DNA from: Shewanella hanedai | Lineage (GTDB): Bacteria; Pseudomonadota; Gammaproteobacteria; Enterobacterales; Shewanellaceae | DNA length: 64,000 bases | NCBI RefSeq assembly: GCF_007197645.1 | Contig: NZ_VKGK01000017.1 | Location: 54,069-118,068 of the forward strand | Direction: 5' to 3' | Shown here: one piece after another, positions 42,961 through 53,286 of the stretch | Position numbering within the stretch: position 1 is the stretch's first letter | Layout of the letters: each line of letters starts with the position of its first letter | The notes under the pieces: generated by a model | Seen by the model: only the letters and a program-made list of their open reading frames with translations | What the model was told of the DNA's origin: nothing | Databases searched by the model: none | Translations under genes and position numbers: made by a program

Positions 42961-44330
42961 TGAAGAATATAGCGGTTATTTTAGCTGGTGGGAAAGGTAG
43001 TAGATTTGGTTCTGAACTGCCAAAACAGTTTAGTAAAGTTGCAGGTAAAATGGTTATTGAACATACAATAGCCGTTTTCGAAAATAATAAGTCTATTGAT
43101 GAAATTTGTATAATATCTAACTCTGAATCAATACACTTGATTGATGATTTAGTGTTGAAAAATCAATTCAGTAAAGTTAAAAAAGTTCTTTTAGGTGGGA
43201 AAGAAAGATCAGATTCTAGTATGGCAGCAATTAATAGCTATGACTTTGAGTGCAATTTAATTTTCCATGATGCTGTTCGCCCATTAGTCACTGATATCAT
43301 AATTAACAATACAGTTAGTGCATTGTGTAAAAATAATGTTGTCGATGTAGCAGTCAAAGCTACAGATACAATAGTAAATTGTTCTAATGGCTTAATTAAC
43401 AATATACCCAACAGGGATGATTTGTGGAATGGACAAACTCCTCAAGCATTTAAAAGAAGTGTAATTAAAAAAGCTTATGAATATGCACTGTCAGATCCAG
43501 AATTTTTGGCTACTGATGATTGTGGTGTTGTGAAGAAATACCTGCCAGTTGAAGATATTTATGTGGTTGAAGGCGATGTTACAAATATCAAATTAACTCA
43601 TAAGCAAGATTTGTTTTTAATTGACAAGTTATTCCAATTAAAAACTACAGAAATAGTTGAACGTTACAATGTAACTAAACTTAATGAAGCAATGAAAAAT
43701 GATGTTGTCCTCATAGTAGGCGGTTCGTACGGTATAGGAAAAAGTTTTCATGATGAGTTGATGAGAATTACCCATAATGTTTATAGTCTGTCACGTAGTG
43801 AGAATGGAATTGATATAACCAATTATACTGATGTAAATAACTTTATTGAAAAGATTTATAAAACTCACGGACGAATAGATAAGATAATTATTACTGCAGC
43901 AAAACTAGACAAACAACCATTATTTAACATGTCAATGGAAGATGTGATATCGTCGGTGGACATTAATTATTTGAGTGTTATAAATATTCTGAAGAGCTCT
44001 TATGAATATTTAAAGGAATCACGTGGTAAAGTTTTGTTATTTACATCCAGCTCATACACCAGAGGTAGATCTTCATATTCTATATATTCATCTACGAAGA
44101 GTGCAATAGTAAATTTAACGCAGGCATTATCTGAAGAGTGGTATCACGATGGTATAACTATTAATTGTATTAATCCAGAAAGAACGAATACACCAATGAG
44201 AACTAAAAACTTTGGAAATGAAGATCAAAAAACCCTTTTGAAAAGTGAAGATGTAGCAAAAGTTTCACTTATGTCTTTTTTAACAAATATCAATGGTAGT
44301 GTTATTGATGTAAAGGTGAATAATGAGTGA
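42960..44330 (+). CDS. bifunctional CDP-ribitol synthase (cytidylyltransferase + SDR reductase), Bcs1/Acs1-like
   Basis: The 456-residue protein fuses two enzymes. Residues 1-230 are an IspD/TarI-like cytidylyltransferase (LAGGKGSRFG, FHDAVRP at 102-108, QTPQAF). Residues 245-456 are a short-chain dehydrogenase with GGSYGIG (254-260), Ser363-365 and the YSSTK catalytic pair Tyr376/Lys380. The same order occurs in Haemophilus influenzae Bcs1/Acs1, which reduces ribulose-5-phosphate and makes CDP-ribitol. The start is GTG at 42960, overlapping the sulfotransferase stop. The next gene, a LicD-like transferase, overlaps by 8 bases, so product and user are probably made together. Confidence 0.85.
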   Translation: MKNIAVILAGGKGSRFGSELPKQFSKVAGKMVIEHTIAVFENNKSIDEICIISNSESIHLIDDLVLKNQFSKVKKVLLGGKERSDSSMAAINSYDFECNLIFHDAVRPLVTDIIINNTVSALCKNNVVDVAVKATDTIVNCSNGLINNIPNRDDLWNGQTPQAFKRSVIKKAYEYALSDPEFLATDDCGVVKKYLPVEDIYVVEGDVTNIKLTHKQDLFLIDKLFQLKTTEIVERYNVTKLNEAMKNDVVLIVGGSYGIGKSFHDELMRITHNVYSLSRSENGIDITNYTDVNNFIEKIYKTHGRIDKIIITAAKLDKQPLFNMSMEDVISSVDINYLSVINILKSSYEYLKESRGKVLLFTSSSYTRGRSSYSIYSSTKSAIVNLTQALSEEWYHDGITINCINPERTNTPMRTKNFGNEDQKTLLKSEDVAKVSLMSFLTNINGSVIDVKVNNE

Positions 44331-45126
44331 TTTAGATTTAAAGCCATTACATGATGTTTTATATAAGTTACTTAATCAACTAGATGAATTCTGTAGAGCG
44401 AATAATATAGAATATTGGATTGATGCAGGGACATTATTAGGTTATAAACGCCATGGTAAAATTATCCCATGGGATGACGATATTGATATATGTATGAAAA
44501 GGGCAGATTATGAAAAATTTATAACGACTTATAAAGGACGGGAAGGATATGAGTTAGTAACTTTTGATAATAATGATAAATATAAAAAGATTAATATTCC
44601 ATGTAAATTAATGTACACACATAGCCGTGTTAAAGAGACTTACGATATAGAACATAATGTCACCGATGTATCATTTGGTATTTTTTTAGATATATTTCCT
44701 TATGATAAGTATTCAAATAATTATGTTGTAAGGCGTTCTCAAAGATTGTTGTCAATGTTATATAAATGTAAATACGCTTCATTTACGTCAATGCCTTCAA
44801 TGTTGAAAAAAATTATGGGAACAATAGGGAGGATATTACCTATACCATTACTTTACTGGGCGAAGAATCAACAGCTTAGAGTTATGAGTTTCTCTAATAA
44901 TGGAGTGTACTCAGCGGGGATCGAAACGCCTTTTCATCGTGCAATATTTGAAGAAGATGAAATATTCCCACTAAAAGAAGTAGACTTTAATGGTTTTATG
45001 GTCTTCGCACCGAATAATATTGATGTATATTTAGAAAAGATGTTTGATAAAGATTATATGTCACTTCCACATGAAAGTAATAGGGTTTGTCATATTGAGA
45101 GTTATGAAATTTTAAGTAGACAATAA
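44323..45126 (+). CDS. LicD/FKRP-family phosphotransferase, probable ribitol-phosphate transferase
   Basis: This 267-residue protein has the LicD nucleotidyltransferase-fold signature: YWIDAGTLLGYKRHGKIIPW followed by DDDID (residues 51-55). LicD enzymes transfer phosphocholine from CDP-choline. The related fukutin and FKRP proteins transfer ribitol-5-phosphate from CDP-ribitol. No choline kinase or CDP-choline gene is nearby, while a CDP-ribitol synthase is immediately upstream and overlaps by 8 bases, so ribitol-phosphate is the likelier donor group. No signal peptide is seen, so it should act in the cytoplasm on the lipid-linked unit. The 153-base gap that follows holds nothing recognisable. 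Confidence 0.8.
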   Translation: MSDLDLKPLHDVLYKLLNQLDEFCRANNIEYWIDAGTLLGYKRHGKIIPWDDDIDICMKRADYEKFITTYKGREGYELVTFDNNDKYKKINIPCKLMYTHSRVKETYDIEHNVTDVSFGIFLDIFPYDKYSNNYVVRRSQRLLSMLYKCKYASFTSMPSMLKKIMGTIGRILPIPLLYWAKNQQLRVMSFSNNGVYSAGIETPFHRAIFEEDEIFPLKEVDFNGFMVFAPNNIDVYLEKMFDKDYMSLPHESNRVCHIESYEILSRQ

Positions 45127-45279
45127 TATCTCAATTAATCCCTATCATAATAGTTGAGGTTTATATTTTTTAATTCGTTATTTATTATCTTCACTGTTTG
45201 GCGTTTGTATGGGGTTTTATAGAGTTTACAAAACGATTCAATAAAGTGATGCGAGAAAAATTTCCGGTAAGGGTTTAGT

Positions 45280-46608
45280 TTGTTTAAAATAAAAGAAATG
45301 TTATATGTCATGTTAATTCCTCTGCTACTTTATTTTCTTCTGGTGGAGTTAACCGGAGTGATAAATTACAAAGTATATGAATTAGTATATGTGTTTCTAC
45401 TTCTTTCAGGTTTGATTTGTTTTTTTTTAAATAAGAACCAATCAGCGTTAACGCTTTTGTACTATTTTTATTTCATTTTATTTTTCGCGATCCCTTTTTT
45501 AATTCAGAAATACAATGGAATTTATCCTTGGGGCGTTCATTATATTAGTGAGGATAATTTATCTAAAGGGTATTTAATTCTTATTTATTTCCAGGTGTTT
45601 TTTATGTTAGGAAATAATAAAAAACATGTAAGTAGGGAATATAAAAGTAAAGATAAAGATTTCCTTTATATGATTAGAATTACGAATGTCGCACCGATAG
45701 TTTTGTTGATATTTATGGCCGCATATGGGTTTGGTGATTTTTTTATAGGAAGAATGGAAGACGTTATAATAGAACGTAGTGGGTTTAAAGTATTTATCCA
45801 AATGCTAGTATTTATTTTATTTTTTACTGTGCTAACAATAAACAGGTTTCACTCTAATCAAATAAAGATCCTTTTTATAGTTACGGCGTTATTGCTTGTT
45901 GCATATTTTCCATTAGCACAACCACGATTTACACTATTAGGTGTACTGTTGGCAATTTATTTTTCATTTGTTAGAATGAGTGATTTCAATGTGAAAATAA
46001 TAAATTTCCTATTATTTTCAATAGCGTTGGTTTTAGTTTTTCCTTTTATCAAATACATTAGCAAAGATGGTTATAGTGTGCTTAATGAAATAGCTAATAT
46101 TAATATATATGACCAATTCTTACATATTGATTATGATGCAATGTTATTATTCATGGAAACAATTCTGTATCTTGATAGTAATGATTTTTCATATGGATAT
46201 GGTTTTTTAGGGGTCGTATTCTTTTTTGTCCCTAGGGCGATATGGCCTGAAAAACCATATGGTACATCTTTTGAAATTAGTGAGTATTTTTCATATTATT
46301 ATAATAATTTATCTAACCCATTACCATCTGAACTCTATTATAATTTCGGAATAATTGGTGTTGTAATTGGAGCTTTCCTTTTTGGACGTGCAATTACTTA
46401 CCTTGAATTTAAACGTTTAGAAATATACTCCAACAAGTACAGTATTAGTATTTTTGATATTTACACTATGGTACTTTACTCTACCTCGGTTGCTTTTATT
46501 GTAATTACATTAAGAGGTTCTTTAAATGCAGTGTTTCCTATGTTTGGTTTTGGTATATATATACCACTAATGCTCATGTTTTTCTATAAGAATAGGTATG
46601 GTAAGTGA
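45280..46608 (+). CDS. wzy: Wzy-type repeat-unit polymerase
   Basis: This 442-residue inner-membrane protein has about 11-12 hydrophobic segments and the large loop typical of Wzy polymerases (FVPRAIWPEKPYGTSFEIS, then LPSELYYNFGIIGVVIG). It should join undecaprenyl-linked repeat units on the periplasmic side. The family is weakly conserved, so the call rests on topology and these two segments as well as on context with Wzx, Wzc and a WcaJ-type transferase. The start is a TTG at 45280 with GGTAAGGG upstream, or an ATG at 45298. The gene is very AT-rich. Its stop overlaps the next start. Confidence 0.82.
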   Translation: MFKIKEMLYVMLIPLLLYFLLVELTGVINYKVYELVYVFLLLSGLICFFLNKNQSALTLLYYFYFILFFAIPFLIQKYNGIYPWGVHYISEDNLSKGYLILIYFQVFFMLGNNKKHVSREYKSKDKDFLYMIRITNVAPIVLLIFMAAYGFGDFFIGRMEDVIIERSGFKVFIQMLVFILFFTVLTINRFHSNQIKILFIVTALLLVAYFPLAQPRFTLLGVLLAIYFSFVRMSDFNVKIINFLLFSIALVLVFPFIKYISKDGYSVLNEIANINIYDQFLHIDYDAMLLFMETILYLDSNDFSYGYGFLGVVFFFVPRAIWPEKPYGTSFEISEYFSYYYNNLSNPLPSELYYNFGIIGVVIGAFLFGRAITYLEFKRLEIYSNKYSISIFDIYTMVLYSTSVAFIVITLRGSLNAVFPMFGFGIYIPLMLMFFYKNRYGK

Positions 46609-47714
46609 ATATATTACTGGTAAATGATTTTGAAAAAAATGGTGGTGCAGAAACTGTTTTTAATGAACAGTTTAAATTATTAAAGTCAAAAAATATTAAC
46701 GTTTATAAGTATGTTTACCAAAGCAGCAAGATTAATGCACTTAGTTATATATTTAATATAAAGGCACTGATTGGGTTGTTAAGGTTTGTTAGAAAAAATG
46801 AAATTAATGTTGTGTGGATTCATAATTTTTATCACTTGCTATCCCCTTCGATATTGGCTATTAAATACTTTTCCGATGTGAAAATTATTTATACAGCGCA
46901 TGATTTTCATCTTGTGTGCGCAAACCCCTCATTTCAGTTTTTTGAACAGAAAAATGGGTATAATTTCAAACGATTTACGTTTAAAGACTTATTAACAAAA
47001 AGATTAGATAGGAGAGGTGCTGTTTATTCAACTTTACGTAAAGTGCAGTGGTTTTTAAATTATAAACTATTGAAACTGCATAGAAATATTGATGTAGTAA
47101 CTGCACCATCAACATTTCTGTTGGGGAAAATAGAAACAGTACACAAAAACGTAAAACTATTAAGAAATCCTTTAATCAAACCATTAGAAGCAAGTTTTAA
47201 AGTTGAGTATGATGATCGGTTATCCTTGTTATATATAGGTAGGTTAAGTGATGATAAAGGTGTTTTAGAGTTTTTAGATCAGGTTGAAAATTCAAAATAC
47301 ATTAAGGATATAATAATTGTTGGTGATGGCCCTCAATATGAAATTTTAAAAAGTAGGTTTAAAAATAACTTTATAATAAAGTTTGTAGGACGTATTGAGA
47401 ACACTGAAATTTCAAATTATATCTTACAATCAGACTTGTTATTTTTATCGTCGCTATGGTATGAAAATGCACCGATGACTATATTGGAGGCCGCACAGTA
47501 TAAGAAACAGATCCTTTTAAATGACATAGGAAGTCTATCCTGTTTTGGTCGGCAAGTTGGTAATGCTTGTTATTTCAATATGGAAGTTAGAAATGTTGAC
47601 GAGGTGCTTTCTCAGTTAGTAAATAGAAAGTTCGTGGTCAACCTAAATAATCGTGAATTTTGTTATGATAAATATTTTAATGATATAAATTCAATTTTAA
47701 ATTGCGTAGGTTGA
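46605..47714 (+). CDS. glycosyltransferase family 4
   Basis: This 369-residue cytoplasmic GT-B glycosyltransferase has an N-terminal acceptor domain starting NILLVNDFEKNGGAETVF and a C-terminal nucleotide-sugar domain with LLYIGRLSDDKGVLEFL and the LSSLWYENAPMTILEAAQ segment, whose Glu contacts the donor in retaining GT4 enzymes. Donor and linkage cannot be told. The start is GTG 46605, overlapping the wzy stop (GTGA). It probably adds one sugar of the repeat unit. Confidence 0.85.
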   Translation: MNILLVNDFEKNGGAETVFNEQFKLLKSKNINVYKYVYQSSKINALSYIFNIKALIGLLRFVRKNEINVVWIHNFYHLLSPSILAIKYFSDVKIIYTAHDFHLVCANPSFQFFEQKNGYNFKRFTFKDLLTKRLDRRGAVYSTLRKVQWFLNYKLLKLHRNIDVVTAPSTFLLGKIETVHKNVKLLRNPLIKPLEASFKVEYDDRLSLLYIGRLSDDKGVLEFLDQVENSKYIKDIIIVGDGPQYEILKSRFKNNFIIKFVGRIENTEISNYILQSDLLFLSSLWYENAPMTILEAAQYKKQILLNDIGSLSCFGRQVGNACYFNMEVRNVDEVLSQLVNRKFVVNLNNREFCYDKYFNDINSILNCVG

Positions 47715-47719
47715 GTAAA

Positions 47720-48838
47720 GTGAAAGTAGCTATTGTACATGATTGGTTAGTTGAATCTGGTGGTGCTGAAAAAGTACTTTCTGAACTTGTAAATATATAT
47801 CCACAAACGGAAGTTTTTTCAACTGTAGATTTCTTATCTGACGAGCAAAGACATATTATTCTAAAAGGAAAGTTTGCAACTACCAGCTTTATTCAGAAAT
47901 TACCAAAATCAAAAGATTATAAAAAATATTTCACTTTTATGCCTTTAGCTATATCAAGTTTTAATCTGTCAGAATTTGATTTAGTTATAAGTAGTAGTTC
48001 TTCTGTAGCTAAAGGGGTTGTAACAGGTCCTAATCAGTTGCATATTTGTTATTGTCATTCACCTATGCGTTATGCTTGGGACTTACAACATCAGTATTTA
48101 AAAGAAAGTGGCTTTGATAAAGGCGTTAAGGGCTTTTTAGTTAAATATTTCCTACATAGGATGAGGAAGTGGGATGTCACCTCTTCATTTTATGTAGACC
48201 ATTTTGTTGCGAATTCAAATTTTATAGCACGAAGAATTAAGAAGTTCTATCGCAGAGATGCGGATGTTATATATCCAAATGTTGAAGTTGGTGAATTTGA
48301 TCTCGTTAAAAACAAGGATGATTATTATTTTACTTGTTCACGAATGGTACCTTATAAAAAGATTGATCTCATAGTCGAGACGTTCTCAAATATGCCTGAT
48401 AGAAAGTTAGTTGTAATTGGAGATGGTCCTGATATGGATAAGATAAAAAGTAAAGCCACGAGTAACATTGAACTGATGGGATACCAGAGTTTTAGTGTAT
48501 TAAAAGATAAAATGTCTCATGCTAAAGCTTTTGTATTTGCTGCTGAAGAAGATTTTGGCATCGTCCCTGTCGAGGCCCAAGCATGTGGTACACCTGTTAT
48601 AGCCTTTGGCAAAGGCGGAGCTCTTGAAACAGTTAAAGAGGGGGTTAGTGGTATTTTCTTTAAAGAGCAGAATGTTGATTCATTATCTGATGCAATCAAC
48701 ATATTTGAAACAATGAAGTTTAATCCTGTTTTAATAAGAGAGCATGCGGAACAATTTTCAACAGAACATTTTAAGTCACAAATTCAATCTTTAGTGAATA
48801 AGAAATTTAAAGAGTATCAATTGGACTGTGTCTTATAA
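47720..48838 (+). CDS. glycosyltransferase family 4, possible mannosyltransferase (WbaZ-like)
   Basis: This GT-B enzyme of about 372 residues begins MKVAIVHDWLVESGGAEKVL, a beginning common in WbaZ-type mannosyltransferases. The C-terminal domain has CSRMVPYKKIDLIVE and AAEEDFGIVPVEAQACGTPV. manC and manB follow directly, so GDP-mannose as donor is plausible but not shown. The start is uncertain: GTG 47720 fits the family N-terminus, while a TTG at 47711 overlaps the preceding stop. It is the last gene of the AT-rich block. Confidence 0.82.
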   Translation: MKVAIVHDWLVESGGAEKVLSELVNIYPQTEVFSTVDFLSDEQRHIILKGKFATTSFIQKLPKSKDYKKYFTFMPLAISSFNLSEFDLVISSSSSVAKGVVTGPNQLHICYCHSPMRYAWDLQHQYLKESGFDKGVKGFLVKYFLHRMRKWDVTSSFYVDHFVANSNFIARRIKKFYRRDADVIYPNVEVGEFDLVKNKDDYYFTCSRMVPYKKIDLIVETFSNMPDRKLVVIGDGPDMDKIKSKATSNIELMGYQSFSVLKDKMSHAKAFVFAAEEDFGIVPVEAQACGTPVIAFGKGGALETVKEGVSGIFFKEQNVDSLSDAINIFETMKFNPVLIREHAEQFSTEHFKSQIQSLVNKKFKEYQLDCVL

Positions 48839-48923
48839 CGCACCATTCAAACATTCATGTATCCATTAAACTTTTATGTACATTTCTTTTTATATGTAAA
48901 GTATTTTAGTAACAAGGTACCTT

Positions 48924-50372
48924 ATGATCTTACCCGTAATAATGGCTGGCGGTAACGGCACTCGGCTATGGCCGCTTTCTCGTGGCAACTACCCTAAGCA
49001 ATTTCTGTCGCTACATGGTGAGCAAACCATGTTGCAGCAAACACTGTCACGTTTAGAGGGCATAGAGCACCAGCCTTGCATGCTTATTTGCAATGAAGAG
49101 CACCGCTTTATTGCAGCAGAGCAAATTAGACAATTGAATGTGGCCCACTCTGGCATATTTCTAGAACCCGTTGGTAGAAACACGGCGCCGGCTATCGCGT
49201 TAGCGGCATTTAAAGCCCTTGAGCAACAACAAAATAGTGGTGTTGATGAAGCGATACTGTTAGTGCTTGCCGCCGATCATGTGATTGAAGATATTGGTGC
49301 ATTTCAAACGGCGGTAAAGCACGCACAAGAGCATGCTGCTAATGGCAAGTTAGTCACCTTCGGTATAGTCGCGGATAAGCCTGAAACGGGCTATGGCTAC
49401 ATTAAGCGCGGTGACATAGTGGCGAGCCAGCAAGATCAAATAGCCTTTAGTCTTGATAGTTTTGTTGAAAAGCCCGATCTCACCACGGCTCAACAATATC
49501 TATCCAGTGGCGATTATTACTGGAACAGTGGCATGTTTATGTTCAAGGCCAGTGTCTATTTACATGCGCTCAAGCAATGTAGCCCTGAAATCTATGCCGC
49601 ATGTCAACTAGCCATGCTCGGTCAAGCAAACGATAGCGATTTTATTCGTGTCGATACCGCAGCTTTTACTGCGTGTCCTGATGATTCGATTGACTATGCG
49701 GTGATGGAACCAATGTGCCAACAAGATAATGACTGCGCTGTCGTCGTTCCTCTTGTCGCAGGTTGGAACGACATTGGTGGTTTTAGTGCCTTGTGGGATA
49801 TCAGTAACAAGGATCAAGATGGTAATGCTTGCAAAGGTGATGTCATGACTGTTGATAGTCATAACTCTCTGATCCTTAGTGATGACAAACTCATTGCGAC
49901 GATTGGTGTTAATGATTTAGTGATTGTGAGCACTAAAGACACCGTTTTAGTGGCCCATAAAGATAAGGCTCAAGAGGTTAAAACCATTGTCAATGAGCTT
50001 AAAGCGCTGCAACGTAGTGAAGTGACTTCTCATCGTGAAGTGTACCGCCCTTGGGGTAAGTATGATTCGATAGATAATGGTGAGCGTTTTCAAGCTAAAC
50101 GTATTACCGTCAAGCCCGGCGCCAAGCTCTCAGTACAGATGCACCATCACCGCGCCGAGCATTGGATTGTGGTCTCTGGTACTGCCAAAGTGACCAATGG
50201 CGATAACACCTTGTTACTGACAGAAAATCAATCGACTTATATTCCTATCGGTACCATTCATGCCCTTGAAAACCCAGGTGTAATAGAGCTTGAGCTGATT
50301 GAAGTGCAGTCAGGTTCATACTTAGGTGAAGACGACATCGTCCGTTTTGAAGACAAATATGGTCGTGTTTGA
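48924..50372 (+). CDS. manC: mannose-1-phosphate guanylyltransferase / mannose-6-phosphate isomerase
   Basis: This 482-residue bifunctional enzyme makes GDP-mannose. The N-terminal nucleotidyltransferase domain has the signature [17 protein letters not shown] and the [10 protein letters not shown] active-site segment. The C-terminal cupin-type isomerase domain (about 350-480) has [10 protein letters not shown] and the metal-binding [11 protein letters not shown]. Length is usual for ManC/CpsB. Base composition returns to that of the flanking genes here. AAGG precedes ATG 48924, and manB lies 66 bases downstream. Confidence 0.95.
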   Translation: MILPVIMAGGNGTRLWPLSRGNYPKQFLSLHGEQTMLQQTLSRLEGIEHQPCMLICNEEHRFIAAEQIRQLNVAHSGIFLEPVGRNTAPAIALAAFKALEQQQNSGVDEAILLVLAADHVIEDIGAFQTAVKHAQEHAANGKLVTFGIVADKPETGYGYIKRGDIVASQQDQIAFSLDSFVEKPDLTTAQQYLSSGDYYWNSGMFMFKASVYLHALKQCSPEIYAACQLAMLGQANDSDFIRVDTAAFTACPDDSIDYAVMEPMCQQDNDCAVVVPLVAGWNDIGGFSALWDISNKDQDGNACKGDVMTVDSHNSLILSDDKLIATIGVNDLVIVSTKDTVLVAHKDKAQEVKTIVNELKALQRSEVTSHREVYRPWGKYDSIDNGERFQAKRITVKPGAKLSVQMHHHRAEHWIVVSGTAKVTNGDNTLLLTENQSTYIPIGTIHALENPGVIELELIEVQSGSYLGEDDIVRFEDKYGRV

Positions 50373-50405
50373 GTTCGTTAATAAAGTAGCAAGTCAGCAC
50401 CATTA

Positions 50406-50427
50406 GAAAATAGAAAATAGAGAGTAG
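50406..50427. repeat. Short heptad repeats before manB
   Basis: Three 7-mers (GAAAATA twice, then GAGAGTA) lie in the 66-base gap between manC and manB, about 12 bases before the manB start. They are similar in unit length and placement to the other heptad runs in this locus. Confidence 0.45.
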
Positions 50428-50438
50428 AGTGAATCAAC

Positions 50439-51881
50439 ATGTCTGATAAGTTAACTGCATTTAAAGCCTATGACATTCGAGGTCAGTTAGGCACAGAACT
50501 AAACAATGACATTGCATACCGTATTGGCCGTGCATTTGGACAGTACTTGTTTTCAAAACTAGCGCTTTCGGAACATAAGTTGTCGGAAGCTGCACGAAAA
50601 AAAGTGGTTGTCGGTGGCGATGTACGCCTTACCTCTGCAGAGTTAAAACTTGCATTAGCAAATGGGCTGATGGACGCGGGTGTTGATGTTATTGACATTG
50701 GCATGACGGGCACTGAAGAAATCTACTTTGCGACTAAGTTCCTTGGCATAGATGGTGGTGTTGAAGTAACTGCAAGTCATAATCCAATGGATTACAACGG
50801 CATGAAGTTAGTGCGTGAAGACTCAAAACCAATCAGTGGTGACAGTGGCCTACGTGAAATCCAACAATTAGCAGAAGCAAATAACTTTGCGTCAGTAGTT
50901 GAAGATCAACGTGGCACACTAACGCAGCAATCGACCTTGATTGAGTATGTCGACCATTTAATGACTTACATCACGCCCACTAATATCAAACCGATTAAAT
51001 TGGTTGTTAACTCGGGTAACGGTGCGGCAGGTCATGTTGTAGATGAACTAGAAAAGCGTTTTCAAGCATTAAATATCCCTGTCGAATTTATTAAAGTTCA
51101 TCATGAAGCAGACGGAAACTTCCCGAACGGTATCCCCAATCCTTTATTGCATGATTGCCGAGCAGATACTGCCAATGCAGTCATCGAACATAACGCTGAT
51201 ATGGGTATTGCATGGGATGGTGATTTTGACCGTTGTTTCTTGTTTGATGAAAATGGTGAGTTTATCGAAGGTTATTATATTGTTGGATTACTAGCTGAAG
51301 CATTTTTACAAAAAGATGCCTCACAAGGTAAAAGCGACACTAAAATTATCCACGATCCACGTTTAAGCTGGAATACGATAGATATCGTAGAAGCGAATGG
51401 CGGCGTGCCTATCATGTGTAAGACGGGTCACGCTTTCATTAAAGAACGTATGCGCAAAGAAGACGCGGTATATGGCGGTGAAATGAGCGCACATCATTAC
51501 TTCCGTGACTTTGCTTACTGTGATTCAGGCATGATCCCTTGGTTGCTTGTTACAGAATTACTGTCTGTTAAAAACATGAAACTGTCAGAGACAGTAAAAG
51601 AACGCATTGAAGCCTACCCATCGTCAGGTGAAATCAACTCAAAACTGGTAAACCCTGCTGAAGCAATCGAAAGGGTTCGCGCACAATACGAACCTGATGC
51701 GTTAGTTGTTGATGAAACAGATGGTATTAGCTTAGAGTTCTCTTCGCAAGCTGGGGATTGGCGTTTTAACCTACGTTCATCAAATACTGAACCTGTAGTT
51801 CGTTTAAATGTTGAATCACGTCAAAACATTCCGTTGATGGAAGAAAAGACCAAAGAGTTATTAGTCTTACTTAGGTCTTAA
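50439..51881 (+). CDS. manB: phosphomannomutase
   Basis: This enzyme interconverts mannose-6-phosphate and mannose-1-phosphate for GDP-mannose synthesis. The 480-residue alpha-D-phosphohexomutase has the phosphoserine loop [14 protein letters not shown] (Ser near residue 112), the metal-binding loop DGDFDRCF, the sugar-binding [10 protein letters not shown] and the phosphate-binding [15 protein letters not shown]. It is of the CpsG type. A remnant of a second, different phosphohexomutase lies at 57153-57272. Wzx begins 7 bases after the stop. Confidence 0.95.
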   Translation: MSDKLTAFKAYDIRGQLGTELNNDIAYRIGRAFGQYLFSKLALSEHKLSEAARKKVVVGGDVRLTSAELKLALANGLMDAGVDVIDIGMTGTEEIYFATKFLGIDGGVEVTASHNPMDYNGMKLVREDSKPISGDSGLREIQQLAEANNFASVVEDQRGTLTQQSTLIEYVDHLMTYITPTNIKPIKLVVNSGNGAAGHVVDELEKRFQALNIPVEFIKVHHEADGNFPNGIPNPLLHDCRADTANAVIEHNADMGIAWDGDFDRCFLFDENGEFIEGYYIVGLLAEAFLQKDASQGKSDTKIIHDPRLSWNTIDIVEANGGVPIMCKTGHAFIKERMRKEDAVYGGEMSAHHYFRDFAYCDSGMIPWLLVTELLSVKNMKLSETVKERIEAYPSSGEINSKLVNPAEAIERVRAQYEPDALVVDETDGISLEFSSQAGDWRFNLRSSNTEPVVRLNVESRQNIPLMEEKTKELLVLLRS

Positions 51882-51887
51882 TAACAA

Positions 51888-53234
51888 ATGAAAGATAAAA
51901 TAAAAAACGTCATTGCTAATAGTGAACATCGTAATACAGCCATCAATGCATTTATAGCACTCTTTATTCGTGTATTAGGCGCTGGCATGGCGTTCATTTT
52001 TAATCTATTAGTGGCAAGGCATCTAGGTGCTGAACAGTCGGGTTACTTTTTTCTAGCTTTTGCTTTGGTTATGTTTCTATCTGCTTTTTGCCGAATTGGT
52101 TTTGAGAATACAATTTTGCGATTCTCAGGTATTGCAGCAAAACAGCAGCAGGGTAAGTCAATTACAGCCATATTACATTATGCATTTAAATATACCTTGC
52201 CCCTGGCTGCATTGATGAGTGTGTTGTTGTATTTGATGGCAGAGCCTTTAGCTGTGTATGGTTTTAGTAAACCTGAGATGATAACTACATTAGAAGCGAT
52301 AGCCCCTGCGATATTTGGTATTTCTATTGTGACGCTACTCGCAATGAGTTTACAAGCGCAGCAAAGGTTAACGGCTTCGATACCTTGCCAAAATATTGTG
52401 CACCTTGTATTAACTTCAGTGGCTATTTTAGTGTTTAGCATATCGACAGCCACTGAGGTGAGTGTTGTATTTTCAATAGCCTTAATTGTGTCATCAATTA
52501 TATTTTACACAATATGGTCGAAGGGACTTAATCAACAAGGTCAAGGTTCTACTAAAAATAACCAACTGTTAGACAACAAAGAGTTATTGCCTAATACCAA
52601 AGCGCTATGGACTAGTGCTCAATCGAATTGGCTGATCACCATGATGGGGCAAACGGTGCAATGGATAGGACCGTTAATAGCGGGTATGTGGTTATTGGCG
52701 GAAGACGTAGCCTATTTGTCTGTTGCCATGCGTATCGCCATGTTGACTAGCTTTATTTTGATGGCGATTAACTTAGTGGTAGCACCTAAGTTTGCCGCGT
52801 TCCATGCCAGTAAAGATATGCAAGGCTTACGCAGTACCGCCCTGTTTTCGGTGCGGTTATTAATATTGTCCGCCGTGCCGATTGTGTCATTCATGTTTAT
52901 ATTCCCTGAATTTTTAATGGAGCTATTTGGTGAAGACTTTGTCAGCGCCGCAGGGTTATTACAAATTTTGGTGTTAGGTCAGTTTATTAATGTGGTCACG
53001 GGATCTGTGGGTTATCTACTGACCATGTCAGGCCATGAGCGAGATATGCGTAATATTACCTTAGTAGCAGGCATTATGGCTGTGGTATTAACCTTATTAC
53101 TAACCAAGAGCTACGGTGTTACCGGTTGCGCCATAGCAACTGCAACCAGCCTGGCATTTCAAAACCTTGCCGCTGTTTACTTTGTCAAAAAACGCTTAGG
53201 GTTTAATACCCTACTGTTTTGGCAGAAGATATGA
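51888..53234 (+). CDS. wzx: Wzx-type polysaccharide flippase
   Basis: This 448-residue inner-membrane protein of the MOP/polysaccharide exporter superfamily has about 12-14 hydrophobic segments. It begins with an amphipathic stretch and then FNLLVARHLGAEQSGYFFLA, the conserved N-terminal pattern of these flippases. The FPEFLMELFGEDFVSAAGLL region also matches the family. It would move the undecaprenyl-linked repeat unit across the inner membrane before Wzy acts. It lies 7 bases after manB, so it is almost certainly co-transcribed. Confidence 0.9.
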   Translation: MKDKIKNVIANSEHRNTAINAFIALFIRVLGAGMAFIFNLLVARHLGAEQSGYFFLAFALVMFLSAFCRIGFENTILRFSGIAAKQQQGKSITAILHYAFKYTLPLAALMSVLLYLMAEPLAVYGFSKPEMITTLEAIAPAIFGISIVTLLAMSLQAQQRLTASIPCQNIVHLVLTSVAILVFSISTATEVSVVFSIALIVSSIIFYTIWSKGLNQQGQGSTKNNQLLDNKELLPNTKALWTSAQSNWLITMMGQTVQWIGPLIAGMWLLAEDVAYLSVAMRIAMLTSFILMAINLVVAPKFAAFHASKDMQGLRSTALFSVRLLILSAVPIVSFMFIFPEFLMELFGEDFVSAAGLLQILVLGQFINVVTGSVGYLLTMSGHERDMRNITLVAGIMAVVLTLLLTKSYGVTGCAIATATSLAFQNLAAVYFVKKRLGFNTLLFWQKI

Positions 53235-53241
53235 AGGGATT

Positions 53242-53276
53242 AGCTATCAGCTTACAGCTTACGGCTAACAACTTAT
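53242..53276. repeat. Degenerate heptad repeats before the SLC13 gene
   Basis: Five consecutive 7-mers of AGCTnnC type (AGCTATC, AGCTTAC twice, GGCTAAC, AACTTAT) fill most of the gap between wzx and the permease gene and end 11 bases before the start codon. Confidence 0.65.
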
Positions 53277-53286
53277 CGGTCATTTT

